Of a stretch of DNA of 64,000 nucleotides, positions 36,771 to 48,100 are shown piece by piece. The stretch covers positions 1 through 64,000 of the forward strand of contig JBAXOB010000019.1 of the NCBI GenBank assembly GCA_037133475.1, written 5' to 3'. The position numbers were made by a program, and so were the translations under genes. The first letter of the stretch is position 1; every line of letters starts with the position of its first letter. The notes under the pieces are model-generated. The model was not told where the DNA came from. It searched no databases and saw only the letters and a program-made list of their open reading frames with translations. The DNA is from CAIVAT01 sp037133475 (GTDB lineage: Bacteria; Bacteroidota; Bacteroidia; Bacteroidales; FEN-979).

Positions 36771-38684
36771 TTAATTGGTTATGGTACTCTTCTGAAGGAC
36801 AGGAAAGGAAATTTCCCACCTGGTTCCTTTTCCTGGTGCTGAGGTTAAAACGGCCTTACCATTGAACAATTTGGATCGTTCAAAGACATTTGAAATCCCC
36901 ATGCTTGACCTGCTTTTTTCATCCGGTATAAAACCGGCACCGTTGTCGGAATAGAACAAAAAAAGATGGCCGTTATTTTCCCAGATCCGGATGTTAACCT
37001 GGCTGTCATGAGCATACTTACCCGCATTGGTAAGCAACTCCTGGGTTATCCTGTAAAAATGGAGCACCAGTTCATTGGGTAAATCTGAAAACTGGCCGGG
37101 CATGTCAAGTTCAACCGACATTCCCGACAACCTGTTAAAATCAACACACATACCCGTGATCAACTCACTAAAGGTAAAAGGCTCGATCATCGCCCTGTTC
37201 ATGCGATGCGATATCTGGCGAAGGCTCTCCCCCAACTCCTTAATTCGTGACTGAATGTATTCTTTGATTTTCAAATCGGGGAATTCAATATTTTCAACAG
37301 TACCATAAACCCCCAGAACCAGCTGCCCGGTAAGATCATGAAGTTCACGTGCGGTTCTGCCCTTTTCAGTCTCATCCATTTCAATGATCCTCCTGGCCGA
37401 ATTGATCTGTTCCTGGTGTAATTTTATCCGGTTTCGCTGTTGCAATACGAACGTTATAAAAAGCGACAACGCTACCAGCGACAGGGAAATGACCAGCCAG
37501 AGTTCGGTTTTCTGCAGCCGGTTCCGTTGAAGCAGGAGTTCCTTTTCACCATTTTTTATGGTCAACTCCTTATTTTTCAGTTCAAGTAAAGCCGCCAGCA
37601 GCCTTAACTGTTCAGAGCCCTTCTGCCTGTAGTCCTTCATTTTCTCCGTCAATGCGTTCTTCCGCATATCATGCGCTTTCCGGTAGTCCTTCAACGTGAC
37701 ACAAACATCCGCATAGGTATCGTAGAGCGATGACAACCAGTCATGATCATTTTCTTTAATGGCAAGCGGTATCGCGAGATCCCGGAGACAGGCTTCCGCC
37801 TTCTTGACATTCTTCTGGTCCAGGTAACTGTATGCCATATTGTTGTAGGCGCCAAACTGAATCTTCGACAGGTTGGCATTCACGGCAAGAGCAAGGGCCG
37901 ATTTATAATAATACAATGCCGAATCGGGATTGGTGAACCGGTTACCCATATTGATCAGGATCGTAGCCATTTCCTCCTCAGTGCCTTTCTCCTTTTGCAG
38001 GAAACCCAATGCATCACGCTGAACTGACAATGCCTTGAGATTATCTTTCTCAAGTTCAAACTTTGCCATGTTGCCGAGTGCAACGCCAACCTGTTCGTTT
38101 AAGTTATTTTTCCTGGCCACCACCAACGCCGATTCATACATCTGCCGTGCGTGTTCAACATCATTGATCTTCAGTTTCAGATTGCCAAGGGCAATAAAAG
38201 CCCGTGATAATCCTTTGAAATCATTAACTGACGTCGCCATCCTGATCGACGAATCCAACAGGGTGATCGCTCCCTTATAATTGTAGGCTGCACTGTAAAG
38301 CATGGCCAGGTTATAAATAACGGGGATTTTCAGATTGAGCAGGTTGGCACTGTCTGCTATCCTGATAGCACTGGTAAAATAATAATAACTTGAATCCTTC
38401 GTGTCAGGAAAATAGGCGATACCAAGCAATTTATATGCTTCAGCCATGGCCGTGTCTGATTTCATACCCCTGGCAATGACCAATGCCCTTTTTGCAAATT
38501 GCTTTGCTAACATTGTATTCCGGATTTTATTCTTGGTGACCAGGGAATCAAGAATTGCCAGGGAGTCCCTGGAAAATGTTTTTTGTTTGGTTTTGGACAT
38601 TACATCCCCCATAACGGATGTTAGGGCGAAGAAATTGGAACAAAATATTAAACTAATATATATTAACAACTTACATCGTGCCAT
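36771..38684 (-). CDS. TPR-containing membrane histidine kinase (NarX/DesK-like)
   Basis: The 637-residue sensor kinase has a signal peptide (1-~27). A periplasmic array of TPR-like helices follows (about 40-370; units such as 'VGVALGNMAKFELEKDNLKALSVQRDALGF', 'AYNNMAYSYLDQKNVKKAEACL'), then a coiled coil and one transmembrane helix (about 398-420, LWLVISLSLVALSLFITFVL). Next is a HisKA_3 dimerisation domain with phospho-His449 (RELHDLTGQLVLG) and an HATPase domain (N box 'ELLTNAGKYAHD', G box 'DNGAGF'). The TPR sensor may bind a protein or peptide in the periplasm. It is co-transcribed with the response regulator from a clear promoter. Confidence 0.93.
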   Translation of the reverse strand: MARCKLLIYISLIFCSNFFALTSVMGDVMSKTKQKTFSRDSLAILDSLVTKNKIRNTMLAKQFAKRALVIARGMKSDTAMAEAYKLLGIAYFPDTKDSSYYYFTSAIRIADSANLLNLKIPVIYNLAMLYSAAYNYKGAITLLDSSIRMATSVNDFKGLSRAFIALGNLKLKINDVEHARQMYESALVVARKNNLNEQVGVALGNMAKFELEKDNLKALSVQRDALGFLQKEKGTEEEMATILINMGNRFTNPDSALYYYKSALALAVNANLSKIQFGAYNNMAYSYLDQKNVKKAEACLRDLAIPLAIKENDHDWLSSLYDTYADVCVTLKDYRKAHDMRKNALTEKMKDYRQKGSEQLRLLAALLELKNKELTIKNGEKELLLQRNRLQKTELWLVISLSLVALSLFITFVLQQRNRIKLHQEQINSARRIIEMDETEKGRTARELHDLTGQLVLGVYGTVENIEFPDLKIKEYIQSRIKELGESLRQISHRMNRAMIEPFTFSELITGMCVDFNRLSGMSVELDMPGQFSDLPNELVLHFYRITQELLTNAGKYAHDSQVNIRIWENNGHLFLFYSDNGAGFIPDEKSRSSMGISNVFERSKLFNGKAVLTSAPGKGTRWEISFPVLQKSTITN

Positions 38685-38739
38685 TTTTCTGAGACTTTAT
38701 CAAAATCCATCAAACAGGATTATGGTAGTTAAGAATTCT

Positions 38740-38770
38740 CAAAGGTAGACATTTTAATATTTATGTCAAA
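38740..38770 (-). promoter_or_regulatory. Promoter of the histidine kinase/response regulator operon
   Basis: On the minus strand TTTG (38767-38770) is followed after 19 bases by TACCTTTG (38740-38747). This matches the Bacteroidota TTTG-N19-TAnnTTTG consensus completely, with the start codon 55 bases downstream. The two-component genes therefore have their own promoter. Confidence 0.7.
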
Positions 38771-38902
38771 CATCTTGACACCCTCGCCGGTAAAATATTA
38801 AGGGGATTGAATTTAACAGGATCGGTGCAACCGGGATCTTAACCGGTGGCGGTTTCTGGTTGCCCGCCTCTTTCCAGAAATTATCCACGGCCAACAGGGT
38901 AT

Positions 38903-41635
38903 TCAATCAGGCTTCAGGATCCTTCCCTGGTCATTGTCCTGTTCCGCTTTTTTTTCTCCTGCCGGAGCCTGGCCCGGTTCAACCGCACAGGCGTTCAATA
39001 TGGATGAAGGTACAGGATTGGCCCTGAGTTCAAAATCAAGTCCCTGGACCTGGTCTCCGTCGCGGTTCATTGCTATAACGAAGGGTATTGAAACCGGAGA
39101 AACAGAAAAATTCAGTTTGCTTAACTGCTCTGCATTTACCATGACCCGATAGGACCCGGGACCTAGGCCAAGAAAACTAAAATATCCGTCCGGCTCGGTA
39201 ACCGTTCGCCCGTCGAGTGAGGAATCACTCCTGAAGAAAGAGACGATAATGCGTCCCTGCCCCGTTTTGCCGATTGCATTCGCAAGGTATACGGTTCCTG
39301 AAGCTTCACCAAGTACAGAAACCGGGACTTCCACCAGCTTAAACTGATTCGGGTCGACGGTAACACTGATGACTGGTTTTCGCACCTGCCATGCCACATT
39401 ATCGAAACTGGAGCGGTCCGTTTCGATAAAATAACCTGTAAATGGTTCAAGATCAAATATACGAATGGAACTGTCCCTTTTGTCCTGTTCGATCCTGCCA
39501 CCCGACATATGGATCGACAGCCCCGAAACCCTTTCTTCACCAGGGTCCCGCTTTCCATTATTGTTCAGGTCAAGAAACGGCCGGATCACGATTCCTCCCT
39601 TACCAACCCCTGTGAGGTTACTGGCAACATAAAGTTTCGTTTTGCCATCGTACTGCAAACTGCCTCTCGCCGTCTCGACGAATGACGCATTCGTGTTACC
39701 GAGGTTTGCCGATGCACTCGTCTGCGCAAATGGAAACACATACCTCAGGCCTACCTGGATATTCCGCAGGTTGATATCAAAATTGTTTTCATAGGATAAT
39801 TTTAATGCCCCGTGATCAAAGATCTGCTTCTCGCACTCAACCTTAACAGAAACTATCCTTGAACTGCGGTAATCAAACTGGGCCTGGGGAGTTATGATTA
39901 TCCTGGCAGGCAGCCTGAAGCCAAAGGAGAGGGCACTGTAAACATAAGGACGAACAGGGTTGTAAATCATGGCAATGGTGGTAAAATTTGCGCTTACACC
40001 GTAGGCGCAACCTGATATCAGCAATTCGGAAGTGAGGTATTTCGACTGCTGCAGCGACATCTGGTCTATGGTAAACCTTACCAGGGAAGTAAACATGTTT
40101 TTATGTAACGGCATCGATATCACTAATTTACGATCCTCAATCACACTGGTTAATATCGCCTTCTGATCCTGTTGAAATCTTGTATAATTAAAATCAAAAT
40201 GCAGGTTGCAGGGCAAACTGTAACTCAGTATGGACTTGAAGCGGATCCCTGGTGCATATTCACTGGTGACCAGCAATCCCGGGCCTATCCTGAGCGAAAA
40301 ATTCAGGAATGGCATGATGCTATGATGCGTAACCGACGAAAGGTATTCTGTTCCGATGCTGGCCGTCATATGATTGTTCAGCCCGTAATTCAGGATTGCC
40401 CTGGCGAAAGCACTATGACGGCTGTCTTCCACCATTGCGGCAGAGACCAGGTACTCCAGCTTCTTTGACGGAAGGAAGTTAAAGGGGATACTGATATTCT
40501 GCTGGCGGGAGCGTTCTTCCCCCCAGGGGCCGTAAAACCGCAGCATGACCACTGAATTTCCGTAAACCAGGGGGACATCGAACGTGTAAAAACCCGATGC
40601 ATCCGCTTTAAGGTAATCGACCAGGACATTATTCACATAAAGTTCCACGCCCCATCCCGGCTGGGTATAGTCACTGATGGTGTAGCTGCCAAATGAACGC
40701 CGGTAGGTGGTTGGTGAATTTGTAAACTGCACCCCTGCCAGTGATGAAACGATGGTAGAGGTGGCCTGAACGGGAATTTTCCCCAGCAATACCTGTCGCA
40801 GGAGGTGATTATCATTGTTGGCATAGTGCCAGAGATAAAATTGCTGTTTTTCATTAAACGGGCTGGCATTGCTGTAGTTCAAGGTAACATTTGCTTCTCC
40901 GCCGGCAATGACAGCTCCAAGTACCGCGTTCAGAAAAATGTTCCGGTTTCCCGGTGCCTCCTGGGTGCTGACAAACGCCCAGTCGGCCATGCCAAAATGG
41001 AATAACGGATACCTGCGGCCGATATTGGTATCGGCCTTTATCTCGTCCCGGATTCGCCGCAGGTTATGCCGCATCATGCTAAGTCTCAGTTCCCTGATCA
41101 CCGGGAGTTCAACATTGGTTACCAGGATCGCAGATAAGGAGGCGAAATCGAAGTCGAACTTTAATCCGAAGACTTTCCCGAAATACTCTGATCTCAGGTA
41201 AAGGTTGGTTTCTGTCCTGATCAGGTCACCCGGAGTCAATGCAAAAGTTTTCCCATTGAACTGGATCCGGTTAAGTACCCTGTCAATTACATACAAAGCC
41301 TCCTTCCTGATAAAGAAACCAGTTACCGAATCATATCCGGGTGAAGGAATATTGTCAATCTGTAAAAACGTGAAAAGTCCCGTAACTGGCAGGTATAATG
41401 CTTCGCCCTTCATATAAACGCCTACATCTGCTACCCCTATCTGTGAAATTCTTAGCGAAATCTCCGTTTGCTCATACCCGGGTAGATCCTGGGTAAAACC
41501 ATATTCAGGCATGATCACCGCAAGAACCAGGCAAAAAGCAAGCACCAGCCTGATGAACCCTGTCACAAGCCTTGTTCCTGAAACGGATAGTGCTGCTTCC
41601 TCACCCGCCAGGGTGAGCCTTCCAATGGAGACCAT
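38903..41635 (-). CDS. Usher-like outer-membrane protein with C-terminal SdrD/Cna-like domains
   Basis: The 910-residue protein has a long signal peptide (to about residue 48). An N-terminal periplasmic domain follows (about 50-190). After it comes a large beta-barrel-like region with alternating strands and a plug-like Ig insert, 'PGWGVELYVNNVLVDYLKADASGFYTF' to 'YGPWGEERSRQQNI' (about 322-385), typical of alternative chaperone-usher (CS1/TcfC-like) ushers. From about 685 are 'FLDLNNNGKRDPGEERVSGLSI' (SdrD B/Cna-like) and a second beta domain (about 785-850). Ushers are outer-membrane pores that assemble pilins delivered by a chaperone. The gene follows a DUF4402 gene by 9 bases and ends the operon. 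The family call rests on motif resemblance plus the linked chaperone and pilin genes. Confidence 0.65.
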   Translation of the reverse strand: MVSIGRLTLAGEEAALSVSGTRLVTGFIRLVLAFCLVLAVIMPEYGFTQDLPGYEQTEISLRISQIGVADVGVYMKGEALYLPVTGLFTFLQIDNIPSPGYDSVTGFFIRKEALYVIDRVLNRIQFNGKTFALTPGDLIRTETNLYLRSEYFGKVFGLKFDFDFASLSAILVTNVELPVIRELRLSMMRHNLRRIRDEIKADTNIGRRYPLFHFGMADWAFVSTQEAPGNRNIFLNAVLGAVIAGGEANVTLNYSNASPFNEKQQFYLWHYANNDNHLLRQVLLGKIPVQATSTIVSSLAGVQFTNSPTTYRRSFGSYTISDYTQPGWGVELYVNNVLVDYLKADASGFYTFDVPLVYGNSVVMLRFYGPWGEERSRQQNISIPFNFLPSKKLEYLVSAAMVEDSRHSAFARAILNYGLNNHMTASIGTEYLSSVTHHSIMPFLNFSLRIGPGLLVTSEYAPGIRFKSILSYSLPCNLHFDFNYTRFQQDQKAILTSVIEDRKLVISMPLHKNMFTSLVRFTIDQMSLQQSKYLTSELLISGCAYGVSANFTTIAMIYNPVRPYVYSALSFGFRLPARIIITPQAQFDYRSSRIVSVKVECEKQIFDHGALKLSYENNFDINLRNIQVGLRYVFPFAQTSASANLGNTNASFVETARGSLQYDGKTKLYVASNLTGVGKGGIVIRPFLDLNNNGKRDPGEERVSGLSIHMSGGRIEQDKRDSSIRIFDLEPFTGYFIETDRSSFDNVAWQVRKPVISVTVDPNQFKLVEVPVSVLGEASGTVYLANAIGKTGQGRIIVSFFRSDSSLDGRTVTEPDGYFSFLGLGPGSYRVMVNAEQLSKLNFSVSPVSIPFVIAMNRDGDQVQGLDFELRANPVPSSILNACAVEPGQAPAGEKKAEQDNDQGRILKPD

Positions 41636-41644
41636 TGAATTTGA

Positions 41645-42169
41645 TTATTCCTGAATAAACATGATCGAAAATGAACCTGAATAGTGGCCGGGAGGGTTTG
41701 CAGGCAAATTGCCGATATTCAGGGTGCCTCCCACCATTATCTGCATATTCCCCGGGGGGGCCACGTTAATGATAATGGGGTCCCTGGGATACGAATCTTC
41801 CAGGTGCAGCGTCATGGACCCCCCGTTGCTTCCGGTCAAAACAGCATCTGGACCAAATAAAACATGAACGATGGTACCCGGATTGCCCTGTAGCCCGAAA
41901 ATCGCCGGAAAATAAAGTTCTCCCTGGTTTACCAGGATAACGCCGCCGGTGGCAAAACGGGCACCCTGGGTCGAAACCGTCACCGTCCCACCTGAAAGTG
42001 TAAGGGCAAACGCCCCGAATGCCATATTCTGAAGAAAAAAAGCAGCCGTCGGCCGGGGAGGCATTTCCTGCGCCACTCCTTCAAACTGAATCATTAACAG
42101 CAGGACAACTACCAATCGATAACCAACCATCCTGCCCCACCGGGTTCGTGCTTTCTGCTTAGCCATCAT
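41645..42169 (-). CDS. DUF4402-like secreted subunit (putative minor pilin)
   Basis: The 174-residue protein has a signal peptide (to about residue 34, GVAQ). Its beta-rich body carries the DUF4402 pattern: 'LQNMAFGAF' (48-52 equals the family's DMxFG position), 'GGTVTVSTQGARFATGGV', and the closing 'PPGHYSGSFSIMFIQE', an alternating hydrophobic last strand. DUF4402 proteins are small secreted all-beta proteins, and linkage to a chaperone and an usher suggests a fibre subunit. The ATG overlaps the TGA of the giant adhesin gene (ATGA), so synthesis is coupled. The usher gene starts 9 bases after its stop. Confidence 0.7.
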   Translation of the reverse strand: MMAKQKARTRWGRMVGYRLVVVLLLMIQFEGVAQEMPPRPTAAFFLQNMAFGAFALTLSGGTVTVSTQGARFATGGVILVNQGELYFPAIFGLQGNPGTIVHVLFGPDAVLTGSNGGSMTLHLEDSYPRDPIIINVAPPGNMQIMVGGTLNIGNLPANPPGHYSGSFSIMFIQE

Positions 42170-45100
42170 TGGTTGTTTATAAATACCTTTTTTGAATAGG
42201 TCCCATTCACCGAGTATAAGGTTACAACATAGATCCCCGTAGGTACAGTCATTTCCAACTCATGATACCCGGTACCCGAAAGCGGTTTTTCCAGCATCTT
42301 CTTTCCCAGTATATTATACACCTTAAGATCGGCATTATGGCCAGCCGGAAGGTTAACATAGGCAGATAGGTGGTTCCTGAAGCTGTAAACAAAAAATGAC
42401 TTATCCTGCCCGGGTTGATACCTGATATCATATTTGCTGAATACCACCGTAAACCGGTGTTCATATGTTCCCGGTTCCAAACGGATACGGTAGTCGGGAT
42501 ACAACGCCAGGTTCTGATGAATCCCGGTTTCAGAATCAAAAAGATATACATAGATCCCGGAAGGCATGCGCAGCAGGTCATGCACACCAATATCCACCAG
42601 CCCCGTTTTCCTGATGATTACACCCAGTCGAACGGTAGTGATACTGTCGGACGGATAGGGCAACCCTTTAATTGAAAAATTTTCAGAATCATCAGAAACC
42701 ATAAATAAATTCGGAACATCTGGGTCAGTGTTCATCAGCTTTAGCGCATCAAGATTTTTATGGAAGGTCGTAGTTGCGTCAGGGTCAAAATAGATGACGA
42801 CCGGATCCTCTGCGGCCGCCTCCTCCTCGAATTTCGCCGTTAACCGCAGCAACGGGCAGGTTATGACCGGGACATCCTTGTGAAAACCCGGAGACAGGTT
42901 GTTGATCCGGACTCCGTTGGTGAATATCAGCGTAGCCGCTACCGGGTACTGACCTCCCGAAACGTGGGTGAAAAAACCCTGCATGGCAGGAATGATATTA
43001 TTTGCAACACCATCGCTTGATATTCCGTTTATATAGGTACTGTAGGTTCCGGAATACTGATCGGACACCCCCGCATTGAAATAATACAGTGCATCATCAA
43101 CGTTATCCCGGATCCAACCTGCCTGGGCATTCCAGTCGATGGGTGAAGGGTAAGGATTCCCGACCAGGTTGAATCCCTGGGTGAATGGTTTGTTACCGTT
43201 AAACATGGTGACGGGAATCAGGTTGCCGTTATTGACCTCCCCCGATAATGCCAGGGTCACCGGTGACGACGCCGGGCCGAAGTTGGCGGCATAACCCTGC
43301 ATCGGAACCAGAAGGCCTGCCGGGTTGGTATAGGTGACCCAACCGGTGAACATGCGGTTTTCATCATACATGTAAAAAGATGGAAAACCCGCCCCCAGGT
43401 TGATATAACTGCCGAACTGACTGACCGTGGCAGCCTTGAATGCAGAGGTGAAATATTTATATCCGAAACCACGGGGCAGGTACCGTTGAATATTCAGATT
43501 TCCAATGACTTCACCCGCACCGGCACCGTCGATGAGGGCTGTGCGGGATGATCCCGAAAGCAAAGTCAGGTTCCCGTTGGCCTGGAAACTACCATTACAC
43601 AAAAGGATCCCGTTCAGCGTTTGATCTGCGGATGAAACGGTAGTGATGCTGCCGTTGTTCACCGTTATGTTCTCGAATTGGGTCTTCGAAGATCCCCAAA
43701 GGGATTGCACCGTTCCTGAAAAAACAACAGTTCCTCCATTGTTGTTAAAGTAGCCGTTATTGATAAAATCCCTGGCAACGCTAAGCGTTCCGGCAGCAGG
43801 GGCTGTAAGTGTACGGCCATTGTTAACGGTTACCTTTCCAAACAAGGTGGCGGATGTCCCTCCTGCCAGTGTCGTGCCGTTGAATACGACCCCGCCGTCA
43901 TTATGATGGAAAAGCCCGTTATTCATCCAATTCCCTGTTAAAACGAAATTATCATTCTGCATTCCCGTCAGAATCCCGCCGCCCCCGATGGTAAGATTGT
44001 TGAAGGTGGTCACATCAGCCCCGCTTATCGTGGTAGTGCCATTAAAACTGACTGTTCCTGAATTATGGTTAAAGACCCCGTTGTTCACCCAGTTTCCGGT
44101 TACACCCAGGGTGACAAGTGCCGGAGCTGTAAAAATTTTGGTTGAATTAATAACCAGGTTGTTGAGAACTGGTTGTACGATTCCGGAAAGAGTGGTGTTT
44201 CCATCGAATATAACGGTTCCGCCATTGTTGATAAAAACCCCGTCGTTTATCCAGTTGGCCGCAAGGATTAGTTTTGCGAACCCTGATGCCATAAGGGTTC
44301 CGGAGACCTGGTTGTAAAGGAGCCCGTTCACGGTAATGTCTGCGTCGGTCATCTGCTTGATGCCGGCACCCTTGACCGTCAAATTGTTATAGGTATTGAG
44401 ATAGGGAAAAACTGCGGTTCCTGTGGCACAGTTCAGTTCAACAGTTCCCCCGCCGGTTGCAGTAAAACCGTTGTAAAAACCTGCAGGAAATACAAAAGAA
44501 CCGGCTGCTGATGGGATGAGCCTGATGGTTCCCGTCCCGGTAACTGTTCCCAAATCATGACCGACGGTATTTGTCAGGTCAAGCACCGAAGTTCCGTTGA
44601 GCGTGAGGCTGATTGATTTACGCGCGTTGCCGTTGGTGCTGACCATGTGATTCGAAGCAATTACGACGGGCTCGCCCGTAGGGTACGATGATGCAGCCAG
44701 CCCGGCATGTTTGTTCACTGCATCGGTCGACCATGTCGCATTTACATCCCAGTTCCCCGCCATAGGAACAGTACAGGTGGCATTCCTGCTATAGTAGGTC
44801 AGGACTGTGCCAAACTCTGTCGGCTGGCCTGCCGTGTAATCACCATCAATGACTGCAAGATTTCCGAAGGTGATAAGGTTGGTGGTGGTATTGATTGCAG
44901 TTCCGGAAGCCGGGCTGTCCCAGGCACCTGATGAATAGTTATACCGGTTACCGGCAAAGAGGCTTTCGGTGCCCTTTACATCCGATTGCACGTAGGTGTA
45001 ATACTGGCTGATGGTGGTCCCCGAGAATCCGGCTTTGATGACATGCCAGTAAAAGGTCAGGATGTTGGTGCCGGTGCCGGTATTACAGGGATGTTGCGAA

Positions 45101-48100
45101 TTGACCGGTATCATGGTGATCGTGCCGGGCAGCGTGGTAGCGGTAACATTCATCCTGGCCGGTGTATATTTCCCGGGCACGCCAACCGGAAAAGTAAAGT
45201 TCGTATTGGTCAACGCGGCATAGGATTTGCGGATGCCCGCATCACTGATCAACCCGTTGGTCCTGATGCAGCAGGTTACGGCAAAAACAGCAGGAACCAG
45301 CGCAACCACCGAAGTCGCCGGGGTAGCTGATAATATCAGGAGTTTGTTCCCGATATCCAGTAATTTCCCCTGAAATGTGAGAACACCGGTAACTTCGGTG
45401 ACCGTGGTCATCCTTGTATCAAATAATGAACTAAGGTATAGGTTGCCGAATTTACCGGCACCGTTTCCCGACAGGTACTGCACGGCAGGGCCGGCAAGCA
45501 GGATACGGCCATTGCCCGTGCTGGTATGGGTGGCTGAATTGTAAATGTCTCCCAAAACGGAAATCACAAAGCCCCCGTCGGACAATGTCCCGCCGGCAAG
45601 TGTAAGGTCACCGTTTACCACCACGGTTGTCGTTGCGGCTGTTCCTCCCTGCAGGGTAACTGTCCCTCCCGGGAATATATTGTTGATCGCCAGCATGGCG
45701 AAATTAGTATGGTTTGCCGGGGTTCCTGTGATTACCTGATTGCCTGATGTTCCGTTGAAGGTGGTCAGTTGCATCAGCGACCCGGGCTGGAAGCCACCGG
45801 TATTTATGCCGGTTCCGCCATCGGTATTCAGGTTGGTTAGATTTCCTTTGATATATACATCAAGACTGTCAGCATTAAATACCGATGTCGCGCTGATGGT
45901 CAGATCGCCCTGGAGGGTAAGTTTGTTGACTGCCAGTGTGAGCTTTTTCGGGTAGGTCGTGCCATTGATTGTGATGCTGTAAAGCGGGATATTTGAATCG
46001 ATTGTAAATCCGGTCACCAGCGTATTTTCGGTAGCTGCATCCCCAAAAATGATCATGCCTCCGGTCACGGAAGCACTTCCGGGTCGTAAATAGAGGTCCC
46101 TGTAGGTGCTGCCTCCTCCCCTTACCAGGGTCAGGGTGCCCCCCGCCATATTAAAAATGCTGCCCGGATTCAGGATTTCCAGTTTGGCCCGGGTAGGTTG
46201 TCCGTTTCTTCCGTTAATGATCACACTTCCATCCGACTGTGAAAATGCCAGGGATCCCAACCCGTTACTCATGCTGCGGCGTATCTGCCCGTTCACGAAG
46301 AGTGTCCCGCCCGTGACGCTGATGGCCGGGAAGCCTGCACCGGAATATTCAATATCATTATTCACATTGTTTGCAGCACTCCCGACATAAATTCCGCCAG
46401 CCTTGACTTCAAGTACCCCCGACAGTAAAACATCAGCATCATCACTGGCAGATGTACCGACAAGGATAATACCGCCGCCGGCCGACAGGCAGGCCGTTGA
46501 AGGGATTTCCAGCGCCATGGCAGCCACCGTGACCGTTAGAGCACTGGCCAGCCTGAAAGTTCCGTTGACAAGTGTCAGAGGCGCCGTGTTATTGCTGAAG
46601 GTAAAGGCGGTGGAACTGACTGTCAACAAACGGAGTGGGCTGGAACCCTTATTAACGGTAATGGAATAAAAATCAGTAAGCAACCCGGCACCAGAGATGG
46701 TGGCATCCGCATTGCCGGTAAAAACAGCATCACATTTTACAGTTGCATTCACGCTCAGGTCCAAGGCGCCGTTGTTGGTAATGCTTCCTCCTATCGACAG
46801 CACATTACTCACGGTGGCTCCTGAACTGCTCAGATTAAAAACGGCACCGCCCGCAATCGTCAGATTCCTGCCGACGGAGACCACCTGTGCCATATTATTC
46901 TGATAGAGCAGGTTGCCCGAATTTACCAACAGGTCGTTGTTCACCGTCAGGATATGCTCGCCGGCTGCATTTAATTTCACAAGGGCAGTGGATGAAACAC
47001 CAGCGACCGTCATATTCCCCGATATTACCAGGTCGGCATTAGGCATGACAATAGAATACCCCGTGCCCGGCGATAAGATCAGGGAACAGTAATTTGAAAC
47101 AAGTTGTGGATTTGACCCCTCTGAAAATACCGGCAATGTAAAATTCAATGCAACGGAATAATATTCGACAATGCCCCCGTTCAGGCCAAGGAAATTGCCG
47201 AAGTCTCCGGCTGGAAATACGCATGCAGCCAACCTGGAGGAAATTCGCAGTTTACCGGTACTTCCCGGCAGGACATTGCCGAAATTGTTGCCGGTTGTGG
47301 TTCCAAGATCAAGGGCTGACCCCTGTTTCAATGATAAACTGCCTGAAAACGCACTGCCACTGGCAATGGTCACCACATGGTTATAGGTATTGCCATCCCC
47401 GATAAATACGGGATTGGCGGTACCCGGCACCTGGGTGGCGGCAATGCCGCCATATCCGGCATTAGACCATGTTGCAGCACTCCCCCAGAAACCGCTGGCC
47501 CGGCTATAAAAGGCTAACACTGTTCCGAAAGCGTCCGGCTTACCGGCTGTATAATCTCCATAAAAATTATTTGTTGTTGGAAAGGTTATCTCATGGCTTG
47601 CTTCATTTACCAGGCTGACATCATTAATCTGGTACCATGATGCCGGGTTATATACACCGGGAACATAAAGGATATTACCGGGCATTGTGCCATAATTAAA
47701 AACAAGTTTTACCGACCCGGGCTTTATGCCCGTGAAACCTGATTCTTCAACTTTCCAGTAATATTGCAGGCAAACAGTTCCTGTAACAAAAGGCTGTTGA
47801 AACGGGACCGGTTTGACTGTGACCATGCCGTAGGTTACAGGGATCTTCCGCACCTGGATCGTTGCCGGTGTATAATATATTCCACTGCCTACAGGAAATA
47901 CAAAGGCGGCCGTATCGGAATAAACCCTTCTGACACCACCGTCGGATGCTGCTCCTGAAGTGGTAATAAAACGGGATGGCCCCATTGTCCCGGCAACAGT
48001 TGCCAGTGTTTTCAGAGTCAACTGATACTTCGACAGGCTGAAAAGCCGGTCGTTTGCCAGGGTCAGCACACCGGTTACCGTAATATCGGCCCCTAGTGAA

